Below are positions 57,783-64,000 of a stretch of 64,000 nucleotides of DNA, one piece after another. The translations under genes and the position numbers were made by a program. Origin of the DNA: Oidiodendron maius Zn (lineage: Eukaryota > Ascomycota > Leotiomycetes > Myxotrichaceae); contig KN832870.1 in assembly GCA_000827325.1 (NCBI GenBank), forward strand, positions 4,154,001-4,218,000. The letters run 5' to 3'. Below the pieces are notes generated by a model that was not told the DNA's origin, ran no database searches, and worked only from the letters and a program-made list of their open reading frames with translations. The stretch's first letter is position 1. The number at the start of each line of letters is the position of its first letter.

Positions 57783-60700
57783 CTAATCTACTAGGTTGTC
57801 ATACAGACTACGCACTACCACAGAATTAATCCAGCTCCCATCGCCTGTCCAATCATTATAGACCATAAAGGTGACATTTATACTCTCCGCTTTATTCAGC
57901 CAGAATCCATTATTATCGAAGAGACCTTGTACCTGGGACGAAGAGTAGTCCAACCAAACCCATGCGGCGACCGCCTTCTGAGCAGTGACGGTGAATGTGA
58001 CGGATTGCTGAGACGCGGTACCCTTATTTGGAGAATTATCCCCACTGTCTGCTTGAAGCTGTCCACGCGTAAGGTTCAAGCCGGGATCGAGAAGATCGCA
58101 GTTGGCGAGAGATGTCGGATGAAACCAGTATGTGTGGGTATATTGACTTTGTTGACTCGATCCTCGCCATGGTTGCTGTTCTTTGCCTTGTCTACTAGAA
58201 GTGCTAGCTACTACTTGAAGACGGAGGACAGCATTATTAATGGAGACTGCTGATATAGATGTGGTACCTGTTGTTTGAAATAGTGCAGAGATATTGTTAT
58301 AAGTCAGAACACGAGTGGAGTTGATAGGCCCGACGTTGAAGGAAGTTTCGAAGCTGCTTGTATTTGTTCCAGCTTCACCGCTTTGAGAATCCCCTGGCAG
58401 CAGAAGTTCATTCCCCGCCAAATCAAACCAGGAAAATTGGGCGACACCGGATATTGATTCCCACTGATCAGATGTAACCCAAACTTCTAATTTTTGTGTC
58501 GTGTCATTTAAATATGGAAATATGATGACCGGCTCATAAATGTCCTTCGCGCTATAGTAGAGCACTTTGTGGCGTCCATTGGCTTCGATGCTCGACCAAG
58601 TCGGGGCAACCCTATTCTATAAATTAGCTTTAGCTATTTTATCCAAGGTGTGATGTTCCAGATATTTACCATAGATCTTCTAATTGCCAATACAGGACGC
58701 CAAGCTGTCGTTCTCGCATTCCGGATCCGCGGCGGTAAAACGCAAGTTGATGTGCATAGTAATCTGCTTGATAAACCTGCGTGCTCCATGCCCAAGCGCT
58801 GGTAGTTTATTAACTCTGGAGCTTCGCAGTATCACTTGAATATCCTCACCTAAAATTTGCAACAGGATCCGACTTGTAAGGCCGGGGGTACCAGAGTTTT
58901 ACTCCGTCTGTCATGACAGCAATTCCCGCTCTCGAAAGGTCATCGTCACTACCCGAAGCACCGAATGGATAATGTCGATTGCGGTGAAGAACCTGGGCCG
59001 AATCAAAAGATAATTGGTCCTCTGGAATAACTTCTTGCCATGACTCCAGCGACGGCATGGATATTATACCGAACTCGTCCGCGAAGCGTCCAACGGGGTA
59101 CGAGTTTATATCAAAAGCAGTAGCCGCATTATCACTATACGCATCTGATACAACATTAGCAAGAATAAAGTTGATTCGTTCAGTAGCTTGGCAAACCTGT
59201 ATCAGCATATAACGCATCCGGACTACTCCTATTGTTGTACCGCGGAAGCTGTGGTCTGATCGAATCAAAATCGAGGCTCAAGTACCCGTTGTAAGTCCTA
59301 GACCCTTCTTAGCCAAATTAGTTAGGAGGGTAAATTTTACCTACGAAGATGGGATGTAGCTGATAGATTTTACGTTTGCGTAAACGCATTTGATCAGAAG
59401 CTCCTCAAAAACAAGTTGGTATTGCTTTAATACCGTTCCAGGATTGGTAGGGTTAAAAAAGAACGCTAATTCGATAGCTTCTAGCTCATTTCCGCCAGCC
59501 CAAAGCGCAAGGCTTGGGTGATGGCCAACCCTTCGCTGGTAAAATATTAGAGAACTCGTATAATAAATCATTGAATATACACTCACAATGTTATAATAAG
59601 CTTCAGCTTCGTAATTCGCTAAGTAGCTTGGATCTGTCGGATATTCGGCGTCAGAGAATTCTACTTGTCAGTCAGTTGCTGTTTTTTTGAAAATGCAGAG
59701 TTGTTACAACGCACCAAATTCGGACCAGAGCAGGATGCCCATTTCATCGGCAATATCGTACGCAAAATTCGGCAGATAGGCACCCGATGACCTAAAATAT
59801 GTTACTTGGGGCCGTATTTTGTGCATGAAAGTTCTATGAGATTTAGGCTCACCACACGCGGAGCATATTTTGGTTCTACTCGATTAGTATCTTCATTTAC
59901 AATATTTCATCACTTGCTTACAGCCATGACAACACTGTTGAACAATCTGCATAATAACATCAGCGTATTGTAATGTCAAAGAGTCCTTACAAATGTTGAA
60001 CCTACTGCCTGATCTTTGTCTCGTTAACACGAGCCCAAAATACGTCTGGAGGGACCATATTGGATCCTTTAGCATATATCTCATGGCCATTGACCTCAAA
60101 ATGCCAATTTGAACCTGGTGCAATACCTAAGGCCAGCTGATCATTAGATATTGGCGTTAAATTGAGCACAACTGTGCGAAATCCCACCCTGCGCTGTACA
60201 ACGGCGAACGGATCAAGGTTCACATCGCGAATGGTGATCGTTGCATAGTAAAGAGGTTGAGATCCGAAACCGTTTGGCCACCATAGTTCGACCATCTCGC
60301 TATCAATAGTGGTATGCCCTGTAATAGTTTCATTGTTATGAGATATGCCATCTAACTGAGTTTCAGTGATTGTTTTGTTGGAAGAGTCCTTCAGTTCTAA
60401 GTATAGCGACGATCCAGTAGGCAAGTCCCCGAAGAAATCGAGGCTTGCATTGAAGACAAAAGGTTTCGTCTGGTCCGGTGGGAGGTTATTCATCTGCCCC
60501 TCTCGATATATGTCTACCAAAGCGTTATGAATGTACAAAGGTGCTGCAGTCGAGAGTTGGATCAAGAAGGCTTGTTTCCAGGGACCAGCTGGCGCAAAAG
60601 CAGGGCTCCAATCCCAACCAAAGTCGCTCTGCTCTTTTCTCATATAGATCTTGCCAGTAAACTCTTTACCGACGCTGTTAGTAACGTTTAGATTCGCTTG

Positions 60701-61292
60701 GTGGAGTGTCAGTATGCCCTAGCAACCGTCAAAATTATCAACTTACCGTCTCCTGTCTTTGCAATATCAAGAACTATCGCTGAGGCGGAGCCGAAATTTA
60801 AGCTCAATGTCAGTTCACTTTGGCACTGAAGTATAATGGAAGATACTTCGAAGAAGAACTGGCGAAATTGGTTGTCAGTGTTTGCAACCTCTTGGCCACA
60901 AAGCTCAATATGGGTGAACGTATCAAGCCCTTCAAAAACCAGCCAGACGGACGAAGGAAGAGGCGTGTCCCTTTACTCTCCAGTCAGCTTTGAAATAATA
61001 TAGTACTGGGATTATTTTCTACTCACAGCCCGCTTAGAATAGTAGAATAAGTCCAGTTTGCTCTTTGCACCCATAGCTGATCAAAATCTCCCATTCCATA
61101 TAGCGGATCCCCAATGATTCCTGCTGCATACAGATCGAGATGAATTTGTGACGGAAATGAAGCCGGAATAGAGACATTTCCATAGGAATTTGTAAGATGC
61201 CATTGCAACTGGCTCAGGTTAAAAGTTTGCTGAGCAAATACACTTTGTGCGATCCAAGAGATGGCAAGCAGAATAAATAAGGGTCTTGACAT
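57783..61292 (-). CDS. mndA: secreted beta-mannosidase (GH2)
   Basis: Twelve exons give 974 residues; in coding order 61027-61292, 60747-60970, 60006-60696, 59922-59946, 59853-59875, 59715-59791, 59587-59660, 59345-59535, 59197-59297, 58850-59144, 58670-58798, 57783-58611. It releases mannose from the ends of beta-mannans and glycans. A signal peptide ([16 protein letters not shown]) leads the protein. Family blocks are [45 protein letters not shown], the acid/base Glu in [11 protein letters not shown], the nucleophile Glu in [14 protein letters not shown] and [14 protein letters not shown]. Many Asn-x-Ser/Thr sites are present, as expected for a secreted enzyme. Two exons are only 25 and 23 bases long. 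The acceptor at 60697 was chosen because the nearer AG breaks the frame. Near-family length (A. niger MndA is about 930 residues). I use the symbol by homology pattern. Confidence 0.9.
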
Positions 61293-62237
61293 TTGGAAGA
61301 TATTTGCTCCCTTTATATCCAAATTGCTCAGCACCAAACGGCAGTCAAATATCTTGGGCGAAATCTACAGCAGCAAGCTGTCTACTAATTGGAAAATCTT
61401 TTCGTCCCACCACAAGCCCACCCTAACCCTTGCAATTAACTATGACAGAAATTCGGTTCGAACCAGGGAGAACGAAACCTATAAGCGCAAGTAGATTAAT
61501 ACCTGTTCTCCAATATTACCCGAGCTGTCTTACGGAGAATGCGAGGTCTGCTGTTTCTGCGGAGAGCGGGGTTCGAGACAACGAGGTGAAATGTCTCACC
61601 TCGATTTCACATCTACTGTACGGTCCACCTGGGATGTTGTTACGCTACATTGAATCGGCCCATTTACTATCCGTGGGGCCACCATAACTAACCGTCTAGA
61701 CTCCTTTCCAGAGGCACGGAATGTACGAGTCACAACGACCACGAACACAGGAGCACTACTAGGAGGCAACAGCATATGGCGGGGTGACAACTGGATATCC
61801 CAATGCAAAACTATGTCAAGGATTATGATTGGATCAAGCCTAAAGCCCCTGAAGTCTCGGCATTTCGGCTTGGTTGGGACCGTAGTTTTCGAGTGGCGAA
61901 TGCAGAGACAGAAGACAACTCTTGGCAAGACACTTATCCACATCAGAACAGAAAACTCCATGTCAAGTGGGACGGACCAAATCTGTATGGGAAATCAACC
62001 GGCATACGTAAGAAGTTTTATGCTAAACTATTCTGAGTCGCAACACAACATAGAGAATAAAATTTATTGCCACCGTCGTCGCGCCACGATCTTGAGGATT
62101 GGTATGTAGGCTAATGAATAGTACAGAGTATCATTGATAAGCAGCTTTGATGTGATCATTCTTTATTTAGCTGGGTAGCTTAGTTTACTTTAAAACCACT
62201 GCATCGATACTGGCCGTGCATAGACGTCTTTCCGCAT
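61293..62237. other. spacer between the two mannosidase loci
   Basis: Divergent spacer holding the beta-mannosidase promoter. A plus-strand open frame near 61803-62036 is not recognisable. The N-terminal third of a GH47 gene would be expected before 62238 but is not here. Confidence 0.45.
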
Positions 62238-63698
62238 ATGGTCTGCTTAAAAATGGCTATGCCCCAACAGGGACCTACAACCAAGGCCATATCAGGAATC
62301 TTTTATCTCAAGCAAAATATCCTTGGAGATAAGCTAAAGCCACAGTTCGATACTCCTAGCGGTCTTCCTGCGACATATCTTAACTTTACGACTAATGAAT
62401 TGGCCCATGCGCAATTCGTGAATCCTCTGAACAATGTGACATATAACTCTACAAACACTGAGATTGCAGGTACTATCATCTTGGACTTCCGTCGTCTCTC
62501 TGACTTGACTGGAGATGAATCTTTTCGCTTGCTTGTGAGTATTCCCTAGCTAGCGGAGAAAGAATAAGGCATCTATTCGTGCGGGTGCTCATTCTTTAGG
62601 CTGACCAATGAGAGTCCTGGCTGGTTAATCAACCCTCCTCCGATTTATCCAGGACTAGTGGGATCTGAGCTTGATATCGAGACTGGAAACTACCTCACGA
62701 TTGACTTTGGTTGGAACGGTGGCATTGACAGCTTCTTCGAAGTGAGTATTAAATACTTTAATCTTCTATCCCTGACGCACTATTCTAGTACCTGATTAAA
62801 ATGTATTACTATAATTCCATCGATATAACTGGCAACACTTGTAAGGACTTCTGTGCCACGGCTGCCCAATCAATTGTTAAACATATCGCCTTACATCCAC
62901 ATGGCCACCCAGAATTGACGTTCATTAGCCAGGGAGACGTAGCAGGTAACCTGGAGTGGCAAATGGATGACTATGTAAAATATTCCATTAGATAGTGTAT
63001 CAGAATTAAACTAACTTCTACAGTCTTGCTTTGCTGGGGGGAACCTTCTTCTCGGCGGAACTCTCCTAGATCTGCCAGAAATTCGGGACTTAGGCCTTGC
63101 CGTTCCGGACACCTGCCACCTTCTCTGCAATAATACTGCTTCCGGCCTTGGGCCTCTTAGTGAGCAATATGGATTCCGCACTGGGAACCAAATAATCGCA
63201 GCTAACAAATTTTTGTTCTTTAGGCTGGACATGGTATAACAGATCCAATCAAGCCTACGATCCTTCAAATGATAACGATGACTATCGCAAGGAAGGCGCT
63301 GAATTTGGCTACTTCAGCATCAATGGGTATTACACATCATTTCTCGAAACGATTGAGAGCATTTTTTATTCCTGCAGGATCACAGGAGGCCACAGGTGGC
63401 TGGAGTACAATTAGGAAATCTTCTAGGCCCCTGAACGTGATAGCAATGGTACAGTCCCATATGCAAGCATTATAGATATTGAACGACCTGGTAGTTTTGT
63501 CAATTAATTGCCCAGGTATGTCATAGTTTCACCTATCAACAAGGATCCAGCATCTTCAAATTGATTCATTTCTAACTCATCTACAGCTACTACTTTGCTG
63601 AAGTGCTCAAGTACCTGTAACTAACCTTTTCTTCCCCAGATGTCGTCTTCAACACCGAATGCCATCCGTTCCACCGAGAGGCGAAGTACTGCAGCTAA
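62238..63698 (+). pseudogene. decayed alpha-1,2-mannosidase (GH47), 5' part missing
   Basis: Matches the secreted class I alpha-mannosidase pattern: FDTPSGLPATYLNFTTNE, RLSDLTGDES, LVGSELDIETGNYLTIDFGW, YLIKMYYYNSIDI, CFAGGNLLLGGTLLDLPE, then RITGGHRWLEYN, FAEVLKYL, and FNTECHPF at the end (63698). The first about 130-150 residues of the enzyme are absent. The remaining frame has several internal stops and frame changes, for example a TGA after the intron at about 62535-62599, TAG codons near 63412 and 63425 where Trp and Gln are expected, and a TAA after FAEVLKYL. Several look like C-to-T or G-to-A changes. It lies back to back with the intact beta-mannosidase. It cannot make an enzyme. Confidence 0.75.
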
Positions 63699-64000
63699 AC
63701 TAGCTATGCAGAACAACGATCTTCTTAATCGTACCGAATACCTCAGGTGGCGATCTTATATTACACTCTATATACCGTGGTAATCTGCCTCAGTAGCCAG
63801 GACTAGCTGTAATTGGCTGATTCGGCTCGCATGGGCCCTCGCGACAATACGAGATCTCAATATCATCCGAAGGTGGGCACTTGAAGGACAGAGATCTTGG
63901 CATACAGTGCGGTGTTAGCGCGGGGTAAAAAATCTACCTGGCCAGGTAGCATTTCCCCCGCAGGCTTTGCGTACAGTACAGCATATAAGTCATTCGTACT
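63699..64000. other. window end, palindromic segment
   Basis: No gene recognised. A 16-base perfect palindrome (CTACCTGGCCAGGTAG, 63934-63949) sits inside a longer imperfect one (about 63921-63960). Confidence 0.5.

Noticed and set aside
60697-60746. Beta-mannosidase first read as broken after exon 2
   Set aside because: Using the nearer AG gives an early stop, but the next AG (intron of 50 bases) restores the frame and the family motif [12 protein letters not shown], so the gene is treated as intact.
1-64000. CRISPR arrays, bacterial operons, rRNA genes
   Set aside because: The window is eukaryotic with spliced genes; the only regular repeats are microsatellites and the ankyrin units, and no rRNA-like sequence was seen. 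tRNA genes could not be excluded by eye, but none was recognised.

Overview
The window looks like nuclear DNA of a filamentous ascomycete, most likely a member of the Eurotiales (Aspergillus/Penicillium type). The reasons are the many short GT-AG introns (about 45-75 bases), Zn2Cys6 regulators, HET-domain genes, an RTA1 protein, and a recognisable flbA (RGS/DEP developmental regulator). Species assignment is inference. All gene models were built by hand from open frames and splice signals; for each multi-exon model the exon lengths add up to an uninterrupted reading frame.

Layout. 1-2.9 kb: no supportable gene. 2.9-19.6 kb: core-like, GC-rich DNA with a Zn2Cys6 regulator (+), the CCR4-NOT subunit NOT2 (+), a membrane-anchored CUE-domain protein (+), flbA (-) with a long, low-complexity, ATG-free upstream region, and the Paf1-complex subunit CDC73 (-). 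19.6-27 kb: AT-rich spacer, then a cytochrome P450, a Zn2Cys6 regulator and an RTA1-like membrane protein, all on the minus strand; this may be a small metabolic or detoxification cluster. 27-36.5 kb: a HET-domain gene, then a purine-cytosine permease (-) divergent from a rhodopsin-like seven-helix protein (+), followed by guanine deaminase (+). Permease plus deaminase suggests guanine uptake and use as nitrogen source.

36.8-57.3 kb is the accessory part: a broken GIY-YIG-domain gene, an LTR trace, a large HET-NACHT-ankyrin gene (fungal NLR-type immune receptor) with eight very similar ankyrin repeats, a Tc1/mariner-type transposase fragment, two copies of an unassigned dispersed repeat, a 1575-codon gene that joins an F-box to a conserved fungal domain, an AAA ATPase, and a decayed short-chain dehydrogenase. 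57.7-63.7 kb holds an intact secreted beta-mannosidase (GH2, 12 exons) on the minus strand and a decayed alpha-1,2-mannosidase (GH47) on the plus strand.

The most interesting loci are the F-box fusion gene, the NLR-type gene with its homogenised ankyrin repeats, and the frame-broken GIY-YIG gene. None can be called a new system from sequence alone.
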